This document shows positions 35,701-50,700 of a stretch of DNA of 64,000 nucleotides, piece by piece. Origin of the DNA: Candidatus Arthromitus sp. SFB-turkey. GTDB taxonomy: Bacteria > Bacillota > Clostridia > Clostridiales > Clostridiaceae. The position numbers and the translations under genes were made by a program. The stretch is from contig NZ_LXFF01000016.1 of the NCBI RefSeq assembly GCF_001655775.1, positions 62,001-126,000 on the forward strand, read 5' to 3'. The notes beneath the pieces were generated by a model. That model was not told the origin of the DNA and ran no database searches. It worked only from the letters and a program-made list of their open reading frames with translations. Numbering within the stretch: position 1 is the first letter of the stretch; every line of letters begins with the position of its first letter.

Positions 35701-38700
35701 TAAGGACTATAGTTTTAGAAAGATTCCCAGGAACAGTTCAACGTGTAAAGAGAGATTATGATGATGGCGTTAGGGAATATGAGTATACAATTAGAATGAG
35801 AGATGGAGTGGTAGTTAAGGTTGAAATTACTGAGTATGGATATATAACAGATGTTGACTATGAAGGACAATGGAAAAATGGACGTTATTACGATTGGGAT
35901 TAATAGGTAGAAAGGTTAGTTTATACTAACCTTTTTTTTATAAAATTTTAAGCTTTTAATTGGACTTATGTTATAATTGTAATAAATATTTTGATTAATT
36001 TAGGAGAGTATTTATGTATAAAATACTTGTTATAGAAGATGAAGAAAATATAGCTTCTTTTATAAAAATGGAATTAACTTATGAAGGATATGAGGTTGAG
36101 AATTGTTACGATGGTAAAGAGGGACTCCATAAAGCACTTAGTGAAGACTATCATTTAGTATTACTTGATTTGATGCTTCCAACTTTAAATGGAATAGAAA
36201 TTTGTAGAAGAATTAGAAAACTTAAAACAACTCCAATAATAATGCTAACTGCAAGAGATAGTGTAATGGATAAAGTTTCAGGTTTTCAAATGGGAGCAGA
36301 TGATTATGTTGTAAAACCTTTTGCAATAGAAGAACTTATTGCTCGTATTGAAGCAATTCTTAGAAGAAGTAGTAATAATATTGAAAATCAAAATGTTATG
36401 GAGTTTAAAGATATTATTATAAATATAGAATCTAGAACTGTTGAGTGTAATGGTAAATTAATTAATTTGACAACAAAGGAATATGAATTGTTAGTTTATT
36501 TAGTGAAAAATCAAAACAAAGTATTAACTAGAGATTATCTTATAGAAAATATTTGGGGATATGATTATGATGGAGAAAATAATATTGTAGATGTTTATAT
36601 AAGACATTTACGTTCAAAGTTACAAAATTATGATTATATCCAAACAGTACGTGGGATTGGATATGTGGTAAGGTAATGAAAACTATATTTAATCGATTAT
36701 CTACTTTTTGGCAAATGTCGATTATTACCTTTGTTATAATGATAGGAATATTTATAGTAACATATTTAGCACATTTTTTTTTAGTGAAGGTGTGGATTTT
36801 TGATCAAGAAAAAGATAATGTAAGAGCTATATATGATCAGATTGCAATATTTTTTGATATAGATAATATTGATTATGTTAGTTATCTTAGAACTTTTGAT
36901 TTAATGGATTTAGATCTTGTTATTTATAATGAAAATAAGGAAATTATTTTTATAACGGATAATGTGCCTGAGCTTATATATAAAACTGATGCTCCTTTTG
37001 AAGTGTTTATTGAATCTAGAAGTATAGATAGTGATGGTAAAATTATTTTGCATGGACCTATTTATTTAAGAGGATATAAGAATTATATTTACATGGAGAA
37101 AGAAATTGAAATATATGAAGACTTTGTTGATAATGTAGTACCTATAATGTTAACTTGTGTATTAATTATAGTTTTATTGAGTTTAATTGCTGGTATATAT
37201 ATTTCAAGAAAATTTTTAAATAGAATCAAAATTCTTAAATCTACAATGGAAAATGTTAAAAATGGAGGAGTTTCAGATAGGGTTAATATAACAAATCCTA
37301 GAGATGAATTTGATGAAATTGGAATTGTGTTTAACTCTATGATGGATGAAGTTGAAAAATCTTTTAATCTTCAAAAACAATTTGTTCAGGATGCTTCTCA
37401 TGAATTAAGAACTCCTCTTACTATCTTAAAGGGTCATTTACGAATGCTTAATAGATGGGGAAAGAATGATAAAGATACTTTAGATAAATCTTTGAAAATT
37501 GCTTCAGATGAAATTGAGAGACTTATAAAACTTGTAAATGATTTGTTGTATTTAACAAAAATGGAGAATGAGGTAAAAGAAAATTTAATTAGTAAAAGTA
37601 TTGATATTAATGGAGTTATTGAGGAGTTAATTTACGGATTTGATGTATTAAAACATGAGGTTAGGTTTGAATTTGAACGAGATGGAGAAGTTTATTTTAA
37701 AATTTCTAAGGAGCATTTAAAACAACTTATTATAATTTTTATAGATAATGCAATAAAATATTGTGATAAGGAGCTCAAGATTATTAAAATTAAAACTTAT
37801 GAAGATGAATTTCAAGTATATATTTCTATTAAAGATAATGGAATTGGAATCAAAAAAGAAGAGATAGGTAAAGTTACTGATAAATTTTATAGAGTTGATA
37901 AATCACGTAAATATAATAATAGTTTTGGTATAGGTTTATCTATAGCATCTCAACTTGTAAAATTATATAGAGGAAAATTAGAAATTAAGAGTGAGTTTGG
38001 AGTTTCTACGGAAGTAGTAGTTTCTTTTCAAAAATAAAAATAATGGTGTTTTTAAAGACACCATTATTTTTTTATGTAAAAGTAGTAGTATAATGAAATT
38101 GAAAATATGAAATTGTTTAAGTATGATAAATTATGGGGTGAAAATATTTATGAATGATTTAAAATGTGAAATAATATGCGTTGGAAGTGAACTTCTACTT
38201 GGTGATATTGTAAATACAAATTCTTATTTTATAACAAAATCTTTAGCAGAAATTGGGATAAGTGTTTATTATCACACTTCAGTTGGTGATAATTTTGATA
38301 GAATTTTAAATTCCTTTGAAAATGCCTTTAATAGAGGTATGAATTTAATTATTACATCAGGAGGTCTTGGACCTACAGATGATGATATAACTAAAGAAGC
38401 ATCAGCAAAATATTTTAATAAAGATTTGATTTTAAATGATGAGTGTGTTAAAGATTTAGAAAATATATTGAAAACTACGAAATCAAATATAACGGAAGCA
38501 AATTTAAAACAAGTTTATATTCCAGATGGTGGAGAATTTATTAAAAATGATGTTGGTACAGCTCCAGGAGTAATTCAAAATTTTGATGGGAAAATAATAA
38601 TAAATCTTCCAGGGCCACCTAGAGAATTGTATCCTATGTTTAATAATTATGTAAAACCTTATTTGGAAAAATTTACTAACACGAAATATTATTCAGAATT

Positions 38701-41700
38701 TTTAAGGTTGTCAGGGACTAATGAAGGAGAAATAAATAAAGATTTAACGGACTTGTTTGAAAATGAAAATCCAACTCTTGCTCCTTATGCCAAAGAAGAT
38801 GATTTAGTTTTGAGAATTACAGCTAAATGTAATGATGATTTGCATGGTAAAAATTTAATAAAACCATTTAAAGATAAAGTTTATCAAAGAGTTGGTAAAT
38901 TTATATATGCAGAAGGAGAAGAACAAATAGAAGAACTTTTGTTTAAAGAGTTATTAAAGAGAGGATTTAAAATTTCTTTTGCGGAATCTTGTACAGGTGG
39001 AATGATTTCATCAAGGTTTGTAAATTTTTCTGGGGCTTCACAATGTTTTGATGAGTCGTTTGTTACTTATTCAAATGAATCTAAAATTAATAATATCGGT
39101 GTTTCAAGTGATGTATTAGATAAATTTGGAGCTGTAAGTAAAGAAACGGCCGAAGAGATGGTAAAAGGGCTTGCAAATAGAACAAATTCTCAAGTGTGTG
39201 TTGCTGTAACAGGAGTTGCAGGACCTAAAGAAAGTGAGAATAAACCTGCTGGACTTGTTTATATTGGAATTAAAATTTCAGATGAAATATATGTAAAAGA
39301 ATGTAGATTTATAGGAGATAGACAACGAGTTAGAGAAAAATCAACTTTTGAAGCGTTAGTAAGTACCTATAATATTTTAAAGAATTTATAGTTATTTTAG
39401 GAGGAAAGATGAAAATACTTCACACATCAGATTGGCATATTGGGAAAAAGGTTAATGAATTTTCGATGTTTGAGAATCAAGAATATGTATTTGATCAAAT
39501 ATACCAAATTATAAAAAATGAAAAAATAGATGTTGTAATAGTAGCAGGTGATTTATATGATAAACCAATTGTTGATACAGAATCGGTTAAATTTTTAAAT
39601 AATATTTTAGTTAAAATTGTTAAAGAATGTGGAAGTAAAATAATATTGGTTTCAGGTAATCATGATAGTTCGGATAGAATTTCATTTGTTAAAGAATTTT
39701 TGAAAGATTCAGGAATTTATATAGAGGGTAAGTTTAATGGAGAAATTAATAAAATTGTTCTAAATGATGAATTTGGAGAAATTAATTTTTATCCTCTTTC
39801 TTATTTTGATGAGATACATATAAAGCATTTGTATAATGATTCTTCTATAAAAACTTCTGATGATGCACTTAAAAATATAATTAATCGATTACATGTAGAT
39901 TATTCAAAGAGAAATATATTTATTGGACATGGATATTTTTCAAATAAAAATGGAGATAAAATGATTGAAAGTGATTCGGAACGCAGACTTTCAATTGGTG
40001 GACAAGAAGTTATGGACGCTTCTATATTAAAAGATTTTGATTATGTAGCTCTTGGACATTTACATGCAAGCCAAAAAGTTATGTATGATCATATTAGATA
40101 TGCAGGTTCTATTTCTAAGTATTCTTTTTCTGAGATGAAACATAAAAAATCAGTTACTATTGTTGAAATGCTTCAAAAAGGGAACTTAAATATAAAACAA
40201 ATAGAATTGAAACTTAAGTATGATATGAGAGAAATTGAAGGATATTTAGATTCGTTAATAAGTGAAGAGTTTTATAAAAATTTAAATGTTATGGATTATT
40301 ATAGAGTAATTTTACATGATTCAATTGGGTTGTCTGACCCTGTTTCAAGGCTTAGAAAAATTTATAAAAATGTTATGGAAGTTAAGTTTAAAGATACTCA
40401 ATTTGATTTAGATATGGAATATCAAGTAAGTAATGATGATTTAGTTTCAAAATCTGCTTTTGAATTGTTTGAAAATTTTTATAAATCTGTTTCAAATAAA
40501 GAATTAAATGATACTCAAATAAAAATTATACAGGATGTAATTAAAGATTCAGAAATTTCAGAGTATTGATGGGAGGAATTTAAATGATTCCAGTACGTTT
40601 AACTATGCAAGCATTTGGACCTTATAAAGGAATTGAAAAAATTGATTTCACAAAATTTTTTAATGATAGATTGTTTTTGATAACAGGAAATACTGGTAGT
40701 GGAAAGACAATGATTTTTGATGCGATTTGTTATGCTCTTTTTGGAGAAGCGAGTGGACAAGATAGAAGAGTAGATACTTTTAAAAGTCAATTTTCAGACA
40801 AAAGTGTTGTTACATATGTTGAGTTTGAATTTTTTCATAAAAATAAAAAATATATAATTACAAGAGAGCCTGAGCAAATTAAAATTTCTAGAGGGAAGGA
40901 AATTCATCATAGACAATCTGCCAAAATTATATTTGATGATGAAGTTATAACGGGAATAAAAAATGTTAATCAAATAATAAAAGATATTTTGGGAATAGAT
41001 TATTCTCAATTTAAACAAATTGTTATGATTGCTCAAGGTGAATTTAGAAAATTAGTTTCTGCAGATTCAAGAGAGAGAGAAAGTATATATAGAAAAATTT
41101 TTAACACCATGAATTTTGAAAGTATACAAAATATTTTAAAGGAAAGAGCTTCAGAACTAGATAAAAAAGTAGGTTCTTTAAACGAAAAAATTAATGGTTT
41201 ACTAGATTCGATTCAATCTATAAAATCCATTTCTTATGAAGAATTATCTATGGAACAAATACTCAAGATTTTAGATGAGGAAATTTATAATTATAATTCT
41301 CAAGCTAGTAAATTAACTGAAAATAAAGAATTTTACAAGAAAGATATTGAAACGCATAATATTTTGTTTAATAAATTTAAAGAACTTATTAATTTTGAAA
41401 AACAGTTTAGAGAAATAGATATTCCAACATTAAAGCAAGAAGCAAACTATTTAAATAATGTTAAAAAAACATTTTTGATTCGAGATAAAGAAAATATTTT
41501 AAATAATTTGGAAATTACATATAAGGGATTTATAGATGAAAAAAATATTTTGAATAATAGTTTGATAGATTATGAAAAGAATTTAAAGAATTATGAAAAA
41601 GATTTGGAAAATAATGAAACAAATAATATTAAAATTCAAAATTTAAATAACAAAATTATTGAACTTGAAAGTTTAGAAAATATAATAGACGAAAAAATTA

Positions 41701-44700
41701 AATGTGAAAATGATATTTTAAATGAACAAGATAAAATTAAGTTTTTTAATTCGAGAAAAGAAGATATTTTAAAAAACATTTATAAGCTGGAAAATCAAAA
41801 AAATGAAATTTTAAAATTTGAATTTGAAAATAAGGATATAAATTTAAAAATTTTGGACATAAAAAGTAAAATTACTCATTTTGATTCACTGAAAAATTGT
41901 TTGGTTAAATATGATGAAAGTTTAAATCTTTATAACGAAAGTTTTTTGAATTATGAAAACATAATACCCTCATACAATGAAATTTTTGAATTGTATAACA
42001 AAAAAAGTGAAGAACTTAGAGAGTGTGAAGAAATTTATTTAAGAAATCAAGCTGGAATTTTAGCAAAAAATTTGGTTGATGATTCTCCATGTATGGTGTG
42101 TGGTTCTAGAGTTCATCCTAAGAAAGCTGAATTATTTAATGATTCAATTGATGAGGTATTTGTAAAAAATTTAAAGTTGGAATTTAGTGAATTGGAGACT
42201 AAAAGAAATAACATTAACGAACAAACAATATTTTTAAAAAATCAGCTTTCAGTTAGAAAAAGCAGTTTAGAAGAAAAATATAATGAATTGTTATCAATAG
42301 ATACACAGAGAGAATTTATAACATTTTATGTATTTGAAAATAAAAAAGAGTTGTTAAGCGAAATAGATTTAATTTTAAATGATTTAAAATTTAATCTTGA
42401 TGAAAGTAATAATATTTATGAAAAAATTTTAAAATCTAAAGATTACATGGTAGATATAGAAAATGATTTAAAAATTAATCAAAGTGAAAATGAAAATATA
42501 GATAAAGATATAAGCAAAATAGAAGCAAATATTTTAGCAACTAATGTTATATTAAATGAAAAAAATGATAAATTACTGAAATATAATGTACATAGTAAGG
42601 CTGATTATACAAATATTTTAAATGAGTTAAAAAATGAATATGAAGAATTATTTAAAAGAAATGAGATTTTGAAAAATAACGTAAAAAAATGTGAAGATGA
42701 AATTTTGAAGTTAAAAGCTCAAATTGATATTAAAAATAATGATATTAAAAAATTAGAAGATGAAATTAATTTGAAAAGGGAAGCGTTTTTGGAATCTATA
42801 AAAAATAATGATTTTCTAAATGTTGAAGAATATTTGAAATTTAAATTATCGGAAGAGGAATTTAATCAAAGAAATTCATTTTTGGAAAGTAAAAGAGATG
42901 AGTATAGATTTTTAGAAGGAAATATTTCAAATTTAAGAAAAGAACTTAAAGATATAGAGTTTAAATCCTTAAACGATTTTGAAAATAAATTGTTTGAATT
43001 AAATCAAAAACTTATTGAAATTGAGAATGTTGAAAAGAATTATTCTAATAAAATTTCTTTATTAGAAAGTGTGAGGGATAATATTTTTTCAATTAACAAG
43101 AAGATAGTAGATTTTGATAAATACAAAACTAATTTAAATGAATTAAATAAAATTTCAAATGGAAATAACAAATATAAAATAAGTTTTGAGAGATATATTT
43201 TAGGGATATATTTCAAAGAAATAATAGCCGCTGCAAACATACGTTTTTCAAAATTAACAAATGGAAGATATTTATTTAGACATTTGAAGGAAAATTTTGA
43301 TTTGAGAATACAACAAGGGTTGGATATAAGTGTGTTTGATAATTACACATCAAATGAAAGAAAAATAAATACTTTATCGGGAGGAGAAAGTTTTAAAGCT
43401 TCCCTTTCTTTAGCACTTGGACTTTCAGATGTTGTACAAAGATATTCAGGAGGGATTTCTATAGATACATTGTTTATAGATGAAGGTTTTGGATCCTTAG
43501 ACTCTGATTCTCTTCAAAATGCACTTGAATGTTTGATTGATGCAAATGATAAATCCAAATTAATAGGAATAATATCGCACGTACAAGACTTGAAAGATTT
43601 TATAAAATCTAAGATTGAGGTTTTAGATTCGATTGATGGAAGTAAAATTAAAATAATAAATTAGGGGAAAGAGAAAAGTTTTCGGTAGGGTGTATAAATA
43701 TATTTAAAATTGTTATAATAATAGAGAACTCCTTTTAAAAAATATATTAATTAATTTTCTTATCCTCTTAATTTTAAAGGTGTATTGTTTAAAATTAACA
43801 CCGTATTTTTAAAAATAAACTTAAAATAGCATTTGTAAAAATATAATAATTTCTGATTTTCAGATTTTATTATATTTTTTATTTTTTAAAAATAGCAATG
43901 TACTTAATTTAGTACATTGCTAAAATTTTTTAGTTTTGATTAACGTGTTCGTTTAATTGTGGCTTATTATCATTTGTTTCATTGTTATCTTCGTCTACTA
44001 GTTGACTTATTGTTACTCCCAAGCCAGCTAGAGAAGCAGCAGTTATACCCATTAGAGCATAGTCAGTAAATTTCAATCTAAATCTTGAATTTCCAGAACT
44101 AGAAGGGTTACTTGTATTTTTTGGAGAAGTTGTTGAAGTATTATTTGTATGAGAGTTATTACCATTATTAGAATGTACACTTCCTAGAGTAGAATTAAAA
44201 TCAGCACTTCCTAAACTAGAACTAGAACCAACACTTTTTAGACTAGCAGAATTAACGCTACTAGAATCAGAATCATACATAGGATTGAATTTTGTAGTTA
44301 ATGGATTTATAGGTGTTGGTCTATGAAGTTTACCTGAAGTAGAACTTGTACCAGCAGGGTTTATTGGTCTAAATAGCATCCTTCCATTCATTCCAGAATT
44401 TATTGGTGAAGATGGAGTTCTTGGTCTCATAGCTGCGTTTGATGTGAATGGAGCTACTAATAGGCTGTAAGATAAAATAGAAGAACTAATTGTGGTTATT
44501 AATTTTAAGTAATGTTTTTTCATTGTGAGTAAAATGCCTCCTTGAAGGTTTGTTTTAAATTTTATATGGAATTGAATTCTTTATCGTATTAAATAATGTT
44601 AAACTTTATATGTGAAATATTATTTTTAAATTTGGAGGTCTTATGGATTTATTTGAAAAAACAATTTCTAACGAAATTATTTATGAAGGAAAAATTTTTA

Positions 44701-47700
44701 ATTTAGAAAAGGTTAGAGTTTTATTGCCAAATGGAAAATTTTCAGAAAGAGATATTGTTCGTCATAATGGAGCAGTAGCAATTATTGCTGTTAAAGATAA
44801 TGGAAAAATAGTGTTTGTTGAACAATTCAGAAAACCAATTGATAAAGTTTTACTTGAGGTTCCAGCAGGTAAACTTGAAAAAAATGAAGATCATGAAAAA
44901 TGTGCTTTGAGAGAATTGGAAGAAGAAACAGGTTATAAGGCTAAAACAATTAAATTTTTAGGCGAGATTGTAATGACTCCTGGATTTGCAGATGAAATTA
45001 TTTATTTGTATTATGCCAGTGATTTATATAAAGGCTTAAAAGGTGGAGATGAAGATGAATTTATAAATTTACATGAGTTTGATTTAGATGAAATAAATGA
45101 CATGATAATCCAAGGAAAAATATTTGATAGTAAAACTATATGTGCAATAAAATTTTTAGAAAATTTTATTCTTAATAATAAATAAAAATAAAAAATTTTA
45201 TTTATTTTATAACATATATATATTTCTTTTCTCATATTTATTTATAATAAATAAGGGGGATGGAGAAATATGATAAAAAGTAGAACTTTAACAGTAGGAT
45301 TAAAAGAAAATTATAGTAAAAATTTTATTATTTATATGATGGTTTTACTATTTTTATTTTCAGGTTTCTTAATAGGTGTTTATTTGTTTACATACTTAGA
45401 TTCAGAAATTGTTACTTATCTTGAAAATGATTTTATAGAGTATATGAACACAATTAAAGATGGAAATTTTAATATGGTTTATATTTTTAAAACTACATTT
45501 TTAACAGTAGCTGTTCCTATTGTTATTTTCATTTTGTTTAGCACCAGCATTATATTTTCTCCGATAACATTAGTAACTTTAGCATTAAAAGGATTTACAC
45601 TTGGGTTTACCGTTACTTTTATGCTAACAAGTTTTAGTTTTAAAGGAATTTTATTAACGATTTTGACCATAATAGTTCCAAATGCTTTAATTATATTTTT
45701 GTATATTTTATTGTGTGTAAAAAGTATTTCCCGTGGAATTTCAAGAACGAGATTTAAAGGGAAATTTTCTACAAATGATAGTTCTATTTCGTTTAGATTT
45801 ATGAGTTTATTTATTTTGATTAGTGTTTTAATTTCTTTGTTGTTTCAATGTTTGGTTACACCGTTTATAATTAAATTAATATTTTAAAAAATTTGAGGTG
45901 ATTATTTTTGATTAAGAGGGTTATTTTAATAATTTTAGATAGTTTAGGCGTTGGAGAAATGCATGATTCACTTAGTTATGGAGATAAAGATTGTAATACT
46001 TTTGCAAATGTAATAAAAAACTCAAAAAATATTATAATAGATAATTTTAAAAAATTAGGTATAGGAAATATAAAATCGTTAAATCTAGAGCCTTGTGAAA
46101 ATCCAATGGCATCTATTGGAGTTTGTAATGAATTATCTCAAGGAAAAGATACAATTACAGGACATTTAGAAATATCAGGAGTTGTAACAAAAGTACCTCT
46201 TAAAACATTTCCAAATGGTTTTACAAAAGAAATTATTGATGAATTTGAAAGTAAGATTGGAAGAAAAATTCTTGGAAATTGTGTAGCTTCAGGAACAGAA
46301 ATAATTGAAAGATTGGGAGAAGAACATATAAAAACTGGAAAACCAATAGTTTATACGTCTGCTGATTCTGTGTTTCAAATTGCTGCTCATGAGGAAGTTA
46401 TATCTATTGAAGAATTATATAATATGTGTGAAATTGCTAGAGAAATGTTAGTTGGAGATAATTTAATTGGACGTGTAATAGCAAGACCATTTGTCGGTGA
46501 AGTTGGAAGTTTTAAAAGAACTTCAAATAGAAAAGATTATGCAATAGATCCACCAGGTAAAACAATGCTTGATTATCTTAAAGAGGATAATAAGGATGTA
46601 ATAAGCATAGGAAAAATTTATGATATATTTAATGGATTTGGAATAACAGAAAAGATTAAAACAGTTAGTAATTTAGATGGAATAAATAAAACTATTGAGG
46701 TTATGAAAAAAGATTTTAATGGTCTTTTATTTACAAATTTAGTTGACTTTGACATGATGTATGGTCACAGGAATGATGTAGAAGGATATGCAAACGCAAT
46801 ATCTGAATTTGATTCAAAGATTCCAGAATTATTGGAAAATTTAAATGAAGATGATTTATTAATTTTAACAGCTGACCATGGTTGCGACCCTACAACTCAA
46901 GGAACAGATCATACTAGAGAACAAATTCCTCTTATCGTTTATGGTAAGAAGATGAAAGTTGTTGATTTAGGTGTGAGAAATAGTTTTTCAGACATTGGAA
47001 AAACAGTTTTAGATTTGTTTAACATAAAAAATGATTTACATGGAGTTAGTTTTAAAAATGATATATTAAGCTAGTTTTAGGAGTTTGTATGAATATCATA
47101 GATATAATTGATAAGAAAAAAAATGGACTTGAATTATCTAAAGAAGAGATAACATATTTTGTGAATGAATATACCAGAGGTAGTATTCCAGATTATCAGG
47201 CTTCAGCTTTAATTATGGCAATGTTTTTAAATAAAATGTCAGATGATGAGACTTCAAATTTAACTTTAGCTATGGCTTTTTCAGGGAAAACTCTTGATTT
47301 GAAAGATATTGATGGAATAAAGGTTGATAAACATTCTACAGGTGGTGTAGGAGATAAAATTTCTTTAATTGTAACTCCAATTGTAGCTTCGCTTGGTATT
47401 CCAGTTGCAAAAATGAGTGGGCGTGGACTTGGTTTTACAGGAGGTACTATAGATAAGCTTGAGTCAATTGAAGGATTTGAAACAAGCATGGCAATAGATG
47501 AATTTAAAGAGCGAGTAAAAAAATATGGAATGGTTATTGCTGGACAAACAGATGCATTAGCTCCAGCAGACAAAAAAATATATGCTCTTAGAGATGTTAC
47601 AGCTACGGTTGATAACATTTCTTTAATAGCTTCTAGTATTATGAGTAAAAAAATAGCTTCAGGTGCAGATGCTATCGTTTTAGATATAAAAGTTGGAAGT

Positions 47701-50700
47701 GGAGCATTTATGAAAACATTAGATGATGCTGAGAAACTTGCAACAACAATGGTTAATATAGGAAAAAAATTAAACAAAACAACAATTTGTGTATTATCCA
47801 ATATGGATGAACCTCTTGGTAATGGTATTGGTAATATAATAGAAGTTAGAGAAGCTATTGATGTTTTGAGAGGAAATGGACCTAAAGATTTAATTGAAGT
47901 TGCTTTAACTATATCATCACTTATGATTTATCTTGGAGGAAAAGCAAATTCAATAGAGGAAGCAAAAAAATTAGCATTAGAGAAAATTGAAGATGGGACT
48001 GCCTATGAAAAATTCAGAGAGTGGATAGTATCACAAGGTGGAAATCTTTCAATTATAGACAATATTAATGATTATAAAAATGCGAGTAATATTGATTTGT
48101 TTGTTGCTGAAGAAGAAGGATATATTTCATCTATTGATACCGAGGAGATTGGTAAAATTGCCATGAATTTAGGAGCAGGAAGAGAAACGAAAGACAGCAT
48201 AATAGATCCTTCAGTAGGATTAATTTTTTCGAAAAAAGTTTCTGATTATGTAAAAGTTGGAGATGTAATTTGTAGTATTCATCATAACAATTTTAAAAAC
48301 ATGGAAAATATACATGAAAGACTAAAGAAAAATATTAAAATTTCAACACAATATAAAACGAAAAATGAACTAATTTATAAAATTATAAAATAACATTTAA
48401 TATTATAACCATATTAAATAATATCACGATAATTGGTGATTATATTTGTATGGTTATTTTTTTATGTCAAAGGGAGGATATTCATGAGAATATTTAAATC
48501 GGTATTATTTGGTGTATTGTGTTCTTTTATAGTTAGTTGTTTTCCAGCAAAAGCTATGAGTGATTCTACACAAGGTATAGATGTTGAAGCAAGATCGGCT
48601 ATATTAATGGAAGTTGAGACAGGAAAAATTATATTTGATAAAAATTCGAAGGAAAAATTTGCACCTGCCTCCGTTACTAAAATAATGACAATGCTTTTAA
48701 CAATGGAGGCAATTGACAGTGGAAAAATTAAATTAGATGATGTTGTAACGGTTACTGAAAATGCGCAAAAAATGGGTGGAAGTACTATGCTTCTAGAAGC
48801 TGGTGAAATGAGAACAATTGAAGACCTTTTAAAAGGTGTTGCAATAGCTTCTGGAAATGATGCAGCCGTTGCACTTGCTGAGTATCTTGGAGGAACGGTT
48901 GAAAACTTTGTTAAAAAGATGAATGATAGAGCTAAAGAGCTTGGTATGAAAGATACTACTTTTCAAAATCCTACAGGGCTTCCAACAGAAAATCATTTAA
49001 CTACTGCTTATGATATTTCTATAATGTCAAAAGAACTTTTAAAGCATGAAACTATATTAAAATATAGTGGTACATATATGGAAACGATTTCTGCAAATAG
49101 AAAAACTCCAATAGAACTTGTAAATCACAATAAACTTGTTAGATTTTTTAACGGATGTGATGGATTAAAAACTGGTTTTACAAATGAAGCTAAATATTGT
49201 ATTTCAGCTACAGCACAAAGAAATGGCGTTAGAATGCTTGCGATTATAATGGGAGCACCAACTTACAAAATAAGAAATAGAGATGCTAGCATGTTACTCA
49301 ATTATGGTTTCTCATTATTTGAGAGAAAAGAAATAATTGCACAAGATGCAGAAATATCAAAATTCCAATTTGGAAATAATAAAAATAATTTTATAATGTT
49401 AAAGGCTAAGCAACCTTTAAATGTAGTTGTTGAAAAAGGTAAGGAATTAAAAATTTCAACTAAGATTAATGTTGATAAGAGCAAGAAAAATATAAAACAA
49501 GGTGAAGTTGTTGGAGATGTGGCAGTTTTAATTGATGGTAAAGAGGTTGGAAGAGTAGAAGTTTATAGCGATCGTGATATAAAAATTAACGGTTTGTTTG
49601 ATAAATTATCTGGAATTTTCAAAAAAGATGATCAAGAACAAAATGTTGAAAATAAGTAGATATTTTTAAAAATAGAGTAATTAATTTTAATTACTCTATT
49701 TTCATTTTTTAAAATTTGTTATAATTATGAAATTAAATTTGATTTTTAAATTAAAGGTTATAAAAATGAATATAAAAATAGAGAATTTTGAAGGCCCTTT
49801 TGATTTATTATTACATTTAATTAAAAAAAATAAAATGGATATCTACAACGTTAATATTTACGATATAACGGTTAAATATATAGATTACATAAATAAATTA
49901 AAGGAAATGGATTTGGATATAGCTTCTGAATTCATTGTTATAGCTGCGACTTTAATTGAAATTAAATCGCGTTCGCTTCTTCCTAAGAAATTAAAAGTTG
50001 AAGAGCAAGAGGAGGAAGAAGATTTACAAAAAATATTGTTTGATCGTCTTGTTGAATATAGAAAATTTAAAAAAGTTTCTGAATATTTGTTGTCTAAGTA
50101 TGTATCTAAAGGTAATGTTTATTTTAAAAAGCCAGAAATAATATTTCAAAAAAAGGATTCATTACTAGATTTAAATGAAATATTTAAGGATATGGATATT
50201 TTGGATTTTTATCTTAAATATAAAGCTTTAATAAATGCTTATGTTGAGAAACAAAATATATCGAATCCAATTCAGAACAATATTTATGTAGATAAGTTTA
50301 AAATTCAAGATAAAATTGAATATTTAAAGCAAACAAAAGAATCAATTTTAAAATTTGATGAGATTATTGAAAATTGTGAAGAAAAAATTGAGATTATAGT
50401 TACTTTTATTGCTGTTCTTGAACTTGTAAAACAAAAATATTTTAAAGTCATTCAGGTTGATAGATTTACAAACATAATAATTCAAAAAATTCAAGAAACA
50501 GGAGAGGATATTTTAGATGAATAAAATTAACCTTGATATGGAATTAATAGAGATATATTTTTCAGCAATAGAATCTTTACTTTTTGTTCATGGTGACCCT
50601 ATTTCATTGAAAGAGATGAGTAGTATTTTAGATGAGGATATACAAGTTGTTGAAAAACTTATGGAAGAATTTGAAAATTTATATAATAGACCAAATAGAG